Shown here in pieces: positions 8,727-16,937 of a stretch of DNA of 64,000 nucleotides (positions are counted from its first letter, which is position 1; every line of letters begins with the position of its first letter). The notes beneath the pieces were generated by a model. It worked only from the letters and a program-made list of their open reading frames with translations, made no database searches and had not been told where the DNA came from. Origin of the DNA: Myxococcus stipitatus (GTDB taxonomy: Bacteria > Myxococcota > Myxococcia > Myxococcales > Myxococcaceae); contig NZ_CP147913.1 of assembly GCF_037414475.1 (NCBI RefSeq), positions 9,682,501 through 9,746,500 on the forward strand, written 5' to 3'. The position numbers and the translations under genes are program-made.

Positions 8727-9182
8727 CTACTCGTTCTGGCCGGGGCCCGCCGTCTCACCGGAAGGAGCCGCCGGAGTCGCCGGGGTCGCCGACGAACCTT
8801 CCTGCGGGGCCCCTTCAGGAGACGCCGCCATCGCGGCGCGCGCCGCGCGCTTGCCCTCTTCGATGAGCTTCTTCACCTTCTGCCCACCCTTGCGGCCAAT
8901 CTCCTCGTAGAAGTTCGGCCCGCGGGTGGCCTTGACGCGGTCGCCACCCTTCTTGCCGATCTCCTCGTAGAACTTCGCCCCGCGCTCGGCCTTGACCGTC
9001 TCGCCGCCCTTGCGCCCGATCTCCTCGTAGAACGAACGGCCACGCTCGGCTTTCACCGTCGCGCCGCCCTTTCGGCCAATGGTCTCGTAGAACTCCCGAC
9101 CCCGCTCGTTCCGGACTGTCTCCCCACCCTTACGGCCCGCCTCGGCCACCGTCATGCTGCCCTTGTTGTCTTTGTCCGACAT
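8727..9182 (-). CDS. KGG-repeat general stress protein
   Basis: A 151-residue hydrophilic protein made largely of KGG motifs (Pfam KGG, stress-induced bacterial acidophilic repeat, as in GsiB and YciG-type proteins). Five copies lie exactly 20 residues apart, with KGG at residues 18-20, 38-40, 58-60, 78-80 and 98-100, each linked by an ERG..FYE(E/T)I segment. A Lys/Arg-rich helix follows, then a low-complexity Ala/Pro/Ser tail. Such proteins are linked to desiccation, osmotic or heat stress, possibly as disordered protectants. The ATG at 9182 is preceded by AGGAGAGG. It lies 38 bp upstream of the PII-like gene on the same strand but is probably separately expressed. Confidence 0.88.
   Translation of the reverse strand: MSDKDNKGSMTVAEAGRKGGETVRNERGREFYETIGRKGGATVKAERGRSFYEEIGRKGGETVKAERGAKFYEEIGKKGGDRVKATRGPNFYEEIGRKGGQKVKKLIEEGKRAARAAMAASPEGAPQEGSSATPATPAAPSGETAGPGQNE
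8868..9137 (-). repeat. Five 60-bp in-frame repeats within the KGG gene
   Basis: The DNA shows a strict 60-bp period corresponding to the 20-residue KGG unit. The three middle units differ at only a few positions, so recent duplication or gene conversion between units is plausible. Confidence 0.8.
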
Positions 9183-9493
9183 TGCGCCCTCTCCTCTCTT
9201 GGCTGCCTGCCCCCGTCCCTCGCCACGATGCCCCTTGCCTGAAACCTTGGGACGGAAGCGCCCCGATGCAAGCAAGCTCCGTACACCGCCAGCCGTTCTC
9301 GCCTGACCCACCACACCAAAACCCCAATGGTTCCGGAGGGTTGGTCAAGCTCGCCCTGCTTACGTTCCGGGCGGAGGCATGCCCGGCAGGACGCTCTCTT
9401 GTTGAAAACAATTCCCAACACATTGCCGATTCCCGAACCGGCACTCACCTTCATGCTCGCGGCGCATGCGGCTCGCGCCGGGGGAGGCGTGGC
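9183..9493. other. Divergent promoter region, no gene
   Basis: Spacer of about 310 bp between the divergent KGG and TVP38 genes. An AT-rich island at 9396-9430 contains a small dyad, TTGTTGAAAACAA (9399-9411). It is the likeliest place for promoter elements of either gene. No convincing ORF is present, because frames that stay open here lack a ribosome-binding site and sensible codon use. Confidence 0.4.
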
Positions 9494-10270
9494 GTGGCGC
9501 AGGGTGCGAAGACATGGCTCCGAGTCCTGGCCCCGATGCTCGTGTCCGTGGGAGGGCTCCTGATGCTGCGCCTCCTGGGACCTGACTTCATCGATCAGCG
9601 GCGTCTGGCGGATGTGCTTGCTCCCCTGGGTAAAGCCGCGCCCTTGGCCTACATCTCTTTCCTCGCCGTTCGTCCTCTCACGCTGTTGCCCGGGCAGTTG
9701 CTGACCGCCGTGGGCGGAATGATGTTTGGAACGCTCGCAGCGACCCTCTATTCACTAACGGGCAGCTTCCTGTCCGCCACGCTGCTCTTCGCGCTGGCAC
9801 GCAAGCTGGGAACCCGACCCATGAAGCGCCTGGCTGGAGGTAGATATCCAGCCCTGGTGAGTGCGGCCAGGCGCCACGATTTCCTGTTTGCGTTCATGGC
9901 GTGTGTCAATCCGCTGTGTCCCACCGACGTGATGCTGGTGGCCTCCGCGGCCAGCGGCGCACGGTTCTGGCCATCGGTGGCGGGACTCATGCTGGGGACC
10001 ATTCCAGGCACCTTTCTCACCGCGCAGTTCGGCAGTGGTCTGGCCCAGGGGCGCACGCTGATGACAGCGGTGTCGGCCGCCGGCCTCGTCGTGTCGCTGG
10101 TGCTGGGCGTGTTCATCGGCCGTCGCTTCTACAAAGCGCTCAGCGAGCCCACGCAGCTCACCGCGCCAACATCGGATGCTCGAGACGGCACAACGGTTCC
10201 CGACCTCGGGCGCGCCGCCACGCTCCGGCCTCCCGCCTCCAAGAGCGGCGGTGTCCCCGCGACATGGTGA
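9494..10270 (+). CDS. TVP38/TMEM64 family membrane protein
   Basis: DedA-superfamily inner-membrane protein (VTT/SNARE-associated domain), 258 residues with five to six hydrophobic segments. The family core is seen in LLTAVGGMMFGTLAATLYSL, then GSFLSATLLFALARKLGTRP, then the amphipathic CVNPLCPTDVMLVASAASG and LMLGTIPGTFLTAQFGSGLA. Homologues are implicated in lipid scrambling and membrane homeostasis; no substrate is known for this one. The GTG at 9494 follows GGGGAGG by about six bases and is preferred over the long upstream open frame. It ends convergent with the next gene. Confidence 0.82.
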   Translation: MAQGAKTWLRVLAPMLVSVGGLLMLRLLGPDFIDQRRLADVLAPLGKAAPLAYISFLAVRPLTLLPGQLLTAVGGMMFGTLAATLYSLTGSFLSATLLFALARKLGTRPMKRLAGGRYPALVSAARRHDFLFAFMACVNPLCPTDVMLVASAASGARFWPSVAGLMLGTIPGTFLTAQFGSGLAQGRTLMTAVSAAGLVVSLVLGVFIGRRFYKALSEPTQLTAPTSDARDGTTVPDLGRAATLRPPASKSGGVPATW

Positions 10271-10314
10271 GGGAGGGGCACGCGCAACGAAGCCCCAGTT
10301 CAAGCATCGAAGCG

Positions 10315-10332
10315 CGCGCGGTGCTCCGCGCG
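10315..10332. terminator. GC hairpin between convergent genes
   Basis: Perfect 7-bp stem CGCGCGG/CCGCGCG with a TGCT loop, in the 70-bp gap between two convergent genes. There is no U tract, so it would be a GC-rich, possibly bidirectional terminator at best. Confidence 0.35.
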
Positions 10333-10340
10333 GCGCGAGC

Positions 10341-11129
10341 TCAGGAAGACTTCGACTTCAGCAGCCGTGAGCAGATGTATCCACCCACCGCGGTCGTGAG
10401 TGTCCCCAAGCCCAACCACGGCAGAGAAGGGAGCTGGAGGAGCGCCACCCCCGCCCCGAACGTGGCCAGCGCCAGATACAGGAAGGACGCCCACTTCGCC
10501 CCGCCGCGCAGCCGTCCGAACGTCACGGTGAACAAGAAGCTGAACACCCCGCCGAAGAACTGGGTGCCCATCACGGCGGACGACCACTCATTCAGGAACC
10601 GCCGGAAGACATCCATCGATGAGGGCGGACCGACATGCAGCTGCCCCCCGAAGAACGACATCGAGAGATCCGCCTGGCTTGCCCCGACATCCGACAAGCT
10701 GGTGCAGGCGACCTGCGTGATGAACGCGACGAAGGACACCACCATGATGGCCAGCCAGGGACTGTCGGCGGTGTCCGCGGAGCCCTCCCACTCACGCAGC
10801 GCCTCCAGCCGCTCGGGCGCGACCTCGAGCGCGATGGGATATCCCAGGTCCAGCGCGGCCTTCGTGGCGGCGAGGTCCGCGGGGAGCGAGGACGTGCCCA
10901 ATCCCTCCAACGCGCCGTTCTCCATGTACCTCCGCAACAAGGTCACGGCGGACTCACGCTCGGATTGCTTGGGGAGCTGGAGGAGCAAGTCATTGAGGTC
11001 CTTGCCCAAGGCCTCGCGCTCCTCAGAGGACGCGGTCCGCGCGCGCAGCACGAGCGAGTGGATTCGCTCGGTCAAGGGAGTCTCCTCGACTCCCTCGGGT
11101 CGGAAGACGGCTGATTGCTGACGCTCCAC
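10341..11129 (-). CDS. Hypothetical membrane protein
   Basis: Not recognised. The 262-residue product has a cytoplasmic helical N-terminal half of about 140 residues rich in Glu and Leu (ERIHSLVLRARTASSEERE onward). Three or four hydrophobic segments follow in the C-terminal half: WLAIMVVSFVAFITQVA, FGGVFSFLFTVTF, WASFLYLALATFGAGVALL and LTTAVGGYI. It ends with a Lys/Ser tail. The GTG at 11129 has GGGAGG six bases upstream, so the slightly longer frame from 11153 is less likely. The gene stands alone between two spacers. Confidence 0.6.
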   Translation of the reverse strand: MERQQSAVFRPEGVEETPLTERIHSLVLRARTASSEEREALGKDLNDLLLQLPKQSERESAVTLLRRYMENGALEGLGTSSLPADLAATKAALDLGYPIALEVAPERLEALREWEGSADTADSPWLAIMVVSFVAFITQVACTSLSDVGASQADLSMSFFGGQLHVGPPSSMDVFRRFLNEWSSAVMGTQFFGGVFSFLFTVTFGRLRGGAKWASFLYLALATFGAGVALLQLPSLPWLGLGTLTTAVGGYICSRLLKSKSS

Positions 11130-11187
11130 CAAGGACCTCCCGTGCCCATCCACCCTCGGGCACGCGCGCGGTCATCGTAGCGCCAAA

Positions 11188-12132
11188 TCAATTGTAGAGG
11201 ACGGGTTCCAGTTGCGCGGCGATGCGCGGCGGCATGCGTTCCCCAGGCCCCACCCCCGTTGGACGCATCACGGCGCGGGCGCGGTCCTCGCCGTGGCGCA
11301 ACCGCATGCGAATCATCTCCGGCGAGAAGTCGAGCGTGTGCCCGATGGGCGCCGTGGGTTCGATGACGGTGATGCGGCAATAGACATAGGGTCTGCCATC
11401 CGGCCCCCGGAGCGTCGTGCCGTGCGTCTGTGCCTGTCTCACCATGTCGTTGATGCGGACGAACAGGTCCACGTCGTTCATCAGCATCTCGTTGAGGGCG
11501 ATATCGGAGAGGCTTCGCCGGATGACCTCCAGGATGTTGGCCGGGTACTTCATCGGCTCCAGCCTGGACGACGAACACGCGATGACGACGATCTCCGTGG
11601 GCGAGTATTCGAGCGCATCGCCCAGGGGCGCGATGTTGCGCAGCCCGCCGTCGACCATCGCATGGGGACCCACGGGCTCGAAGATGATGGGCATCACCGT
11701 GCTGTGCCACACGGCGGGGAGGAAGTCGTTCGAGTCGCTCGAGACCAACTCGTACTGCCCCGACGTGAGCGAGACCCGGCCCACGTGCGCGGGAATCGCG
11801 AACGGGCGGCTGCCGAAGTTCCGCTCGAGGAGGCTCCTCAACGGTGAGTTCTCGAAGAGCCCCAGCTTGTGGAACAAGCCCAGCCGCAACGCGACGACCA
11901 GCCACGGCAGCTTGCGGTACACGTCCTCTTCACGCAGGTTCAGCCAGAGGTCCGCCAGCCGCTCATACTCGTGCTGCGCGATCGCGGTGGCATTCAACGC
12001 ACCCACCGACACACCAAAGACACGCTCCCAACGAAAGCCGTGGACCTCTCTGAGCACACGCTCGGCGCCCACCTGGAAGGCGCCCTTGGCGCCACCACCA
12101 GAGAGCACAAGCGTTGCAGGACGGTCCTTCAT
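11188..12132 (-). CDS. Patatin-like phospholipase
   Basis: Predicted cytoplasmic or membrane-associated acyl hydrolase of the patatin family, 314 residues. The Ser-Asp dyad and oxyanion hole are intact: SGGGAKGAFQVGA at residues 11-23, nucleophile Ser42 in GVSVG, and Asp161 in MVDGG. No signal peptide precedes the domain if the ATG at 12132 is used; that start has GAGG about eight bases upstream, so the longer open frame is rejected. Patatins of this size act on phospholipids or acyl chains, but the exact substrate is not visible. The upstream region carries direct repeats described separately. Confidence 0.9.
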   Translation of the reverse strand: MKDRPATLVLSGGGAKGAFQVGAERVLREVHGFRWERVFGVSVGALNATAIAQHEYERLADLWLNLREEDVYRKLPWLVVALRLGLFHKLGLFENSPLRSLLERNFGSRPFAIPAHVGRVSLTSGQYELVSSDSNDFLPAVWHSTVMPIIFEPVGPHAMVDGGLRNIAPLGDALEYSPTEIVVIACSSSRLEPMKYPANILEVIRRSLSDIALNEMLMNDVDLFVRINDMVRQAQTHGTTLRGPDGRPYVYCRITVIEPTAPIGHTLDFSPEMIRMRLRHGEDRARAVMRPTGVGPGERMPPRIAAQLEPVLYN

Positions 12133-12207
12133 GACATACCTCGCATTGAGTGGGTACGAGCTGCTCGGGGAATAGACAGCTCGCGGTTCAACACCTGGAG
12201 ATAGGCA

Positions 12208-12246
12208 CCCGGGCGCCGTGACAAAACTACCCCCGGGCGCCGTCAC
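12208..12246. repeat. 15-bp direct repeat upstream of patatin gene
   Basis: CCCGGGCGCCGTGAC at 12208-12222 and CCCGGGCGCCGTCAC at 12232-12246, 24 bp apart, 76-114 bp upstream of the patatin start. Each copy also contains the palindrome GGCGCC. This could be a tandem operator. The rest of the 300-bp spacer 12133-12432 shows no gene. Confidence 0.4.
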
Positions 12247-12432
12247 CCTGTCCTGAGTTGGGCCAAGACACCCACCACGGGCCTCACCAATGCTACGCCC
12301 CGCACGCCTCGCTGCATCACCTGGACAGGTCGGCACTCACCCGGGGCCTTGTCCAAGCCGAATCTTCATCGCTCCCAACAGCACTGGATCTCGACGCGCC
12401 CCCGGCGCCAGGATGCGCCCTCGGGAGGGAAG

Positions 12433-15318
12433 ATGAACCGAAAGCGCTTCTTCGTCGTGGTGCTGCTCGGCGTCGTCATTGCCAGCGTCGTTGGGTGGCT
12501 CAAGGCTTCGCCATCCGATGACACCCCACCCGGGCCCTCCGCGCCTGGGTCCAGCGGCTCAAAGCCCTCCCCGTCTCCGGCCCCGGGCTCCACGGCGATG
12601 GGGCTTTCCCATCCTGAACCCGAAGTGCTCACCGGAACTCCCCCCGTCGCCGACCCCATGCGCGAAGGTGAGGGCATCCTCCATGTCGACGTCGTGATGA
12701 AGGACGCCCGCCCTTTCGCGGACGCACAGGTCACGCTGTATCTCCAAGGGCCGAAGTCCCCAGCGACGGGACGCATCACCTGGTTCGTGGCGGGGCGTGG
12801 CGTCACGGATGCCACGGGGGCGCTGCGGCTCCCCGCTCGGCCGGGGTTCTATCTGGTCAGCGCGAAGGCGCGGGGCTACGCCACGGCCCGCTCCACCGTC
12901 ACCCGCCCCAGGGGCGAAGACCTGACGCGAGTCCGCCTGATGCTCGGCGCGGGCGCGACCCTGTCGGGGACCGTGGTGGAGCGCGCCTCCAAGGCCCCGG
13001 TCCCACTCACGGAGCTCACCCTGACCCCGCGCACGACGCCGGGCTCCGTGTCCCAGGCCATGGCCTCCGCCCCCGAGGAAGAGACCACCCTTGCGACCGC
13101 CGATGAGCGCGGGGCGTTTCGCTGTGAGGGATTGGCTCCGGGCGAATACCAGCTCGACGCCGTCGCCCCGGGACATGCGCCTCGGCGGCTTGCGCGTGTC
13201 CTGGTCCCCATGTCGGACCTCACGGTCGAGCTGGATGGCTCGGCCTTCATCGAAGGGTTCGTCGAACTTCCGGAGGGCGGGCCCGCCGCGGGAGCACGCG
13301 TCACCGCCACGGGGATGGGGGACATCCGCGATGCGGAAACAAGCGCGGGCGGTGCCTTCTCCATCGAGGCTCCTCCAGGCGTCTACCAGGTCGCCGCTCA
13401 CCATGAGACGCTCACGGGCACGGCTCCGGAGCAAGTGGTCCTAGGGCCCGGGATGACGGTCCGCGACCTGCGCATCCGCTTGGGGGACGCCGCTTCCATC
13501 ACGGGCGTCTTGCGCCGAAGAGGTTCGGGCGAGCCCGTTCCCGGCGGAGCCGTCTCCATCACCCCGAGCACGCTGGCCTTCATCCCGGATGCGCGACCTT
13601 CCGAGGTCGCAAGCGCGGTGTCGGGCGCGGACGGACGATTCGAGGCGGGGCGGCTCGCGCCGGGTGAGTACTCGATAGGCATCAAGGCCCGCGGATTCCG
13701 TTCGTTCATCCAAGCTGGCTTCACCGTGCACGCGGGGCAGCGACTCGACGTCGTGATGGAGCTGGACTCGACCGGGCGAATCGAAGGCACGGTGGTGGAT
13801 GGGGACAACAAGCCCCTCGCGGGCATCCTCATCACCCCCGAGAGCCAGTGGCACAGGGGACCTCTGGACGGCAGCATCCCGACCGTGTCCGGCGCCGATG
13901 GCGCCTTCACGCTCGAGGATGTCCCCCCGGGGGAGGTGTTCGTGGCGGCCCAGCGTCCGGGAAGCCTGCCCCACGTTCGTGAACGCGTGGAGGTGCGCGC
14001 CGACGCTACCAGCCGTGTCCGAATCCAACTCACGGGTGAAGGGGTGCTCGAAGGCACCGTCCGCATGGAGGACGGACGTGCCCTCACAGGCCCCGTCATC
14101 GTCTACGCACAACGCTTCGAGTCTCGCGCCTCGGAGGCACACCAGGTCTCCACCAGCCCCGAGGGCACCTGGTCCATGCGCGTGCGCGAGGGACGCTATC
14201 GGCTCTCCGCATGGCTCTCCGAGGTGGGCAACCAGAACACCGACCAGGCGCAGGTCGTCGACGTGGAAGTGGAACAGACGCGGCGCGTGGACCTTCGCGT
14301 GAAGGAGGCGAAGAGACCGCACGTCGTCACGGTCCGCGAGCCCAATGGAGCCCCCAGCATCGGGGCCATCGTCATGGTGGGTGAGCCAGGGCGCCGGGAG
14401 ATCTTCCTCGAGGATGTCACGAACACCTCGGGGCAGGTCGCCATCGCCGCGGATGCACTGGGGTCGAAGCCCCTCCACTTCTGGGCCACCAACGGCGGAC
14501 GGCGCGGAGAAGTGGCCTCCGTGCCTGCGTTGAGCCGAGACGTCGTCATCCAGCTCCAACCCGGTGGGCGAATCACCGGGACGGTGCGCTCGCCAGGAGG
14601 CCCGAGCATCGAAAGATTCAAGCTGGTGGCCTCCTCGACACAGATGGAGGACGACTTCCTCTCCCGGAAGGATCTGGAGTTCGCGGGGACTCGCTTCACC
14701 GTCGACGACCTCCCCGCTGGACGCGTGATCCTCTCGGTGACGCTGCCAGACAAGCGGGTCGGCAAGGCGGAGACCACCATCGTCGCGGGAACCACCACCC
14801 AGGCGGACATCATGATCGAAGCCGGGGGCTCGGTCTCTGGCCGGTTGGTCGACGCGTCCGGAGCCCCCTTGTTTCGGGCCGTCGTGGACGTGGGAGGCCA
14901 GATGTCCCCCCTGACGCAGCAAGATGGCCGGTTCCGCGTGGATGACCTCCCCCCGGGCCCGCATGGCCTCGTCGCGTATGCCAGGAACTTGGAGCGCGCG
15001 AAGAAAACGGTCCACATCACCGCGGGGAAGACCCTGGACATCGGCGATTGGAAGATCGTCGCGTCACCCATCGAACCCGGGCGGCTGGGCATCACCTTCG
15101 CCATGAATGGCAACGACGTCATGGTCCGCGCCATCGAGGAAGGACTGCACGTCGGCCTCTTGCGTGCGGGAGATGTGGTCATGTCCATTGATGGAGCCAC
15201 GGTCCTGACTCCGGGAGAGGCGCGGGATCGAGAGCTGGGAGCCCCTGGCAGCCCCGCGACGCTCGTCATCCGCCGCGAGGCCCGGACCTACCCCATCACC
15301 CTGACCCGAGCCCCCTGA
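12433..15318 (+). CDS. Carboxypeptidase regulatory-like repeat protein with PDZ domain
   Basis: A 961-residue exported or membrane-anchored protein. Residues 5-23 (RFFVVVLLGVVIASVVGWL) form a signal anchor, followed by a Pro/Ser-rich linker. From about residue 80 to 870 runs a series of roughly 80-90-residue beta-sandwich repeats of the carboxypeptidase regulatory-like type. The recurring marks are SGADGRFEAGRLAPGEY, GADGAFTLEDVPPGEV and DGRFRVDDLPPGPHGL, each preceded by I(T/E)G(T/V)V-like strands. The C terminus (ITFAMNGNDVMVRAIEEGL, then LRAGDVVMSIDG) is a PDZ domain. Such proteins are common in myxobacterial envelopes, probably for binding or scaffolding; no enzymatic motif is seen. The ATG at 12433 follows GGGAGGGA. 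Confidence 0.8.
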   Translation: MNRKRFFVVVLLGVVIASVVGWLKASPSDDTPPGPSAPGSSGSKPSPSPAPGSTAMGLSHPEPEVLTGTPPVADPMREGEGILHVDVVMKDARPFADAQVTLYLQGPKSPATGRITWFVAGRGVTDATGALRLPARPGFYLVSAKARGYATARSTVTRPRGEDLTRVRLMLGAGATLSGTVVERASKAPVPLTELTLTPRTTPGSVSQAMASAPEEETTLATADERGAFRCEGLAPGEYQLDAVAPGHAPRRLARVLVPMSDLTVELDGSAFIEGFVELPEGGPAAGARVTATGMGDIRDAETSAGGAFSIEAPPGVYQVAAHHETLTGTAPEQVVLGPGMTVRDLRIRLGDAASITGVLRRRGSGEPVPGGAVSITPSTLAFIPDARPSEVASAVSGADGRFEAGRLAPGEYSIGIKARGFRSFIQAGFTVHAGQRLDVVMELDSTGRIEGTVVDGDNKPLAGILITPESQWHRGPLDGSIPTVSGADGAFTLEDVPPGEVFVAAQRPGSLPHVRERVEVRADATSRVRIQLTGEGVLEGTVRMEDGRALTGPVIVYAQRFESRASEAHQVSTSPEGTWSMRVREGRYRLSAWLSEVGNQNTDQAQVVDVEVEQTRRVDLRVKEAKRPHVVTVREPNGAPSIGAIVMVGEPGRREIFLEDVTNTSGQVAIAADALGSKPLHFWATNGGRRGEVASVPALSRDVVIQLQPGGRITGTVRSPGGPSIERFKLVASSTQMEDDFLSRKDLEFAGTRFTVDDLPAGRVILSVTLPDKRVGKAETTIVAGTTTQADIMIEAGGSVSGRLVDASGAPLFRAVVDVGGQMSPLTQQDGRFRVDDLPPGPHGLVAYARNLERAKKTVHITAGKTLDIGDWKIVASPIEPGRLGITFAMNGNDVMVRAIEEGLHVGLLRAGDVVMSIDGATVLTPGEARDRELGAPGSPATLVIRREARTYPITLTRAP

Positions 15319-15416
15319 CGGAGGCGCCCCCACGGACTCACGGGGCCACCCCAGGGGCCGAGGGTGGCACTCCGGGTAGAAGCCCCTCCCTTTTCCCTCC
15401 GAGGAGCGATACATCT

Positions 15417-16532
15417 ATGGCCCACATGGCCGAGACATCTTCGCTGAACATTCCGACTGTCGACCTTGCCGACCTCGCCTCGGGCGATGCGAGCCGCCTC
15501 GAGCGCGCCGCGACGGCGCTGCGTGAGGCGTTTGGTGTCTTTGGCCTCGTCTACATCAAGAACCACGGTGTCGACACCCAGGCGCTGCACCGCTACTACG
15601 ACGCCTTCGCGGCCTTCATCGCCCGCTCCGCCGAGGCCAAGAAGCCGTACGGCCGCGCCGAGCTCTGGTACCAGCGTGGCTGGACGCCTCCAAACACCGA
15701 GGTGGCCGTGGCCAGCAATGGCCAGCCCGACTTCAAGGAGTGCTACTTCGTCGCGCCCTACCCCAACGACGAGGTGGCGGCCATGGAGTTCCCGGAGCTC
15801 TATCCGGAGAACGTGTGGCCCTCCGATGCGCCGCCGTACTTCCAGGACGGCATCATGACCCTGGGGCGCTCCCTCCACGAGGCGGGCCTCAAGCTGCTGC
15901 GCGGCTCCGCCGTGGCGCTGGGGCTGCCGGAGGACACCTTCACGAAGCTCTGCGAGCGCGCGCCGCACATCACCCGCGCGCTCCAGTACCTGCCGCTCAC
16001 GCCGGCGCAGGTGAACACAGACATCGTCTGGGGCGAGGAGCACACGGACTTCAACCTGCTCACGCTGCTCCCGGGTGGACGGTTCCTCGACCCGGAGGGG
16101 AAGCCGGCGCCCAGCCCGGATGACAAGAGCGGTCTCTACCTGCGCACCCGCGCGACGCCCGACGAGCCCAATGGCATCAAGGTGCGCGGCACCGCCCCTG
16201 CTGGCTGCATCGTTGCGCAGGTGGGCCAGCAGCTCGAAATCCTCACGGGTGGCACGTTCCTGGCCACGCCCCACGTCATCACCGCTCCGGGTGTCTCGGG
16301 CTGGCAGCGCCAGTCGGCCGCGCACTTCATCCACGTCCACACCAGCGCGGTCCTCTTCCCTCTGGAGAAGTTCCGCACGGCGTCAGCCATTCGGAGCTAC
16401 GCGCCCCCTGTTCTCGCGGGGACCTACGACATCAAGACGCTGGTCGACATCGGCCTCGCTCCGCCGAGCGCGCTCGACAAGCTGGGCTACCGGCACTACG
16501 ACCGCCTCAACCGGCAGCGCGCGGGCGAATAA
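15417..16532 (+). CDS. Isopenicillin N synthase-like 2-oxoglutarate/Fe(II) oxygenase
   Basis: Cytoplasmic non-haem iron dioxygenase of the isopenicillin-N-synthase/DIOX family, 371 residues. The DIOX N-terminal domain starts at LNIPTVDLADL with FGVFGLVYIKNHGVD. The iron ligands are His209 and Asp211 (EEHTDFN) and His286 (ATPHVI). The Arg-x-Ser substrate clamp is Arg298/Ser300 (RQS). It resembles general family members acting on small molecules rather than true penicillin enzymes, and no non-ribosomal synthetase genes adjoin it. GGAGCG lies about eleven bases before the ATG. A 34-bp palindrome follows the stop by eight bases. Confidence 0.85.
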   Translation: MAHMAETSSLNIPTVDLADLASGDASRLERAATALREAFGVFGLVYIKNHGVDTQALHRYYDAFAAFIARSAEAKKPYGRAELWYQRGWTPPNTEVAVASNGQPDFKECYFVAPYPNDEVAAMEFPELYPENVWPSDAPPYFQDGIMTLGRSLHEAGLKLLRGSAVALGLPEDTFTKLCERAPHITRALQYLPLTPAQVNTDIVWGEEHTDFNLLTLLPGGRFLDPEGKPAPSPDDKSGLYLRTRATPDEPNGIKVRGTAPAGCIVAQVGQQLEILTGGTFLATPHVITAPGVSGWQRQSAAHFIHVHTSAVLFPLEKFRTASAIRSYAPPVLAGTYDIKTLVDIGLAPPSALDKLGYRHYDRLNRQRAGE

Positions 16533-16539
16533 TCAAGAC

Positions 16540-16573
16540 CACATGTCTGTCATTGCGCAATGACAGACATGTG
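16540..16573. repeat. 34-bp perfect palindrome after the dioxygenase gene
   Basis: The left arm CACATGTCTGTCATTGC (16540-16556) is followed directly by its exact reverse complement (16557-16573). As RNA it would make a very stable hairpin just after the stop codon. No T-run follows (GTGTCTGTGTTTC), so it is not a classical terminator. It could equally be an operator or a transcript-end structure. Confidence 0.85.
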
Positions 16574-16652
16574 TCTGTGTTTCATCGGGCGTGGGTGTGG
16601 CTCGCGGATATCTCCGCGCGGGTCCACCCGTGTTCGTGCTGCCACCCCTGCC

Positions 16653-16914
16653 AAAATCCCTGAAGACACGTTCATGTAGGCATTGTGTCGCCACGAAGTC
16701 TTCGAGACGTCACGGGCTCCTCTCGAAAAATGCCTGAGGACTTGTTCAGGTAGGCATTCCCCCGCCATGACGAGGTCGTGGCGAGGCAGGAACTGTCACG
16801 AAATGGCTGAACTCGTGAGCATGTAGGCACGACACTCGCGCGCGCGATGTCACGCGCCGCGGAGGACCCTCCGGGCACCCTGAAAAATGGCTGATGATGT
16901 GTTCAGTATGCCCG
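16653..16914. repeat. Four degenerate 31-bp direct repeats in a convergent spacer
   Basis: Copies start at 16653, 16727, 16800 and 16884, each about 31 bp, with start-to-start spacing of 74, 73 and 84 bp. The shared pattern begins AAAATGNCTGA, has TGTTCA near the middle and ends GTAGGCAT. Copy 2 is also an imperfect dyad (AATGCCT with AGGCATT), and most copies keep the TGA/TCA core. They fill the 405-bp gap between the dioxygenase stop and the stop of the convergent LytTR gene. No ORF in the gap looks coding. Confidence 0.7.
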
Positions 16915-16937
16915 TGAGAGCACTGAACGGCCCGGCG

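Noticed and set aside
15417..16532. True isopenicillin N synthase
   Set aside because: Fe and Arg-x-Ser sites fit the superfamily, but no beta-lactam pathway genes adjoin and the family is broad.
16653..16914. CRISPR array
   Set aside because: Only four degenerate repeats with dyad character, spacers of 42-53 bp with no cas genes; repeat identity is far too low.
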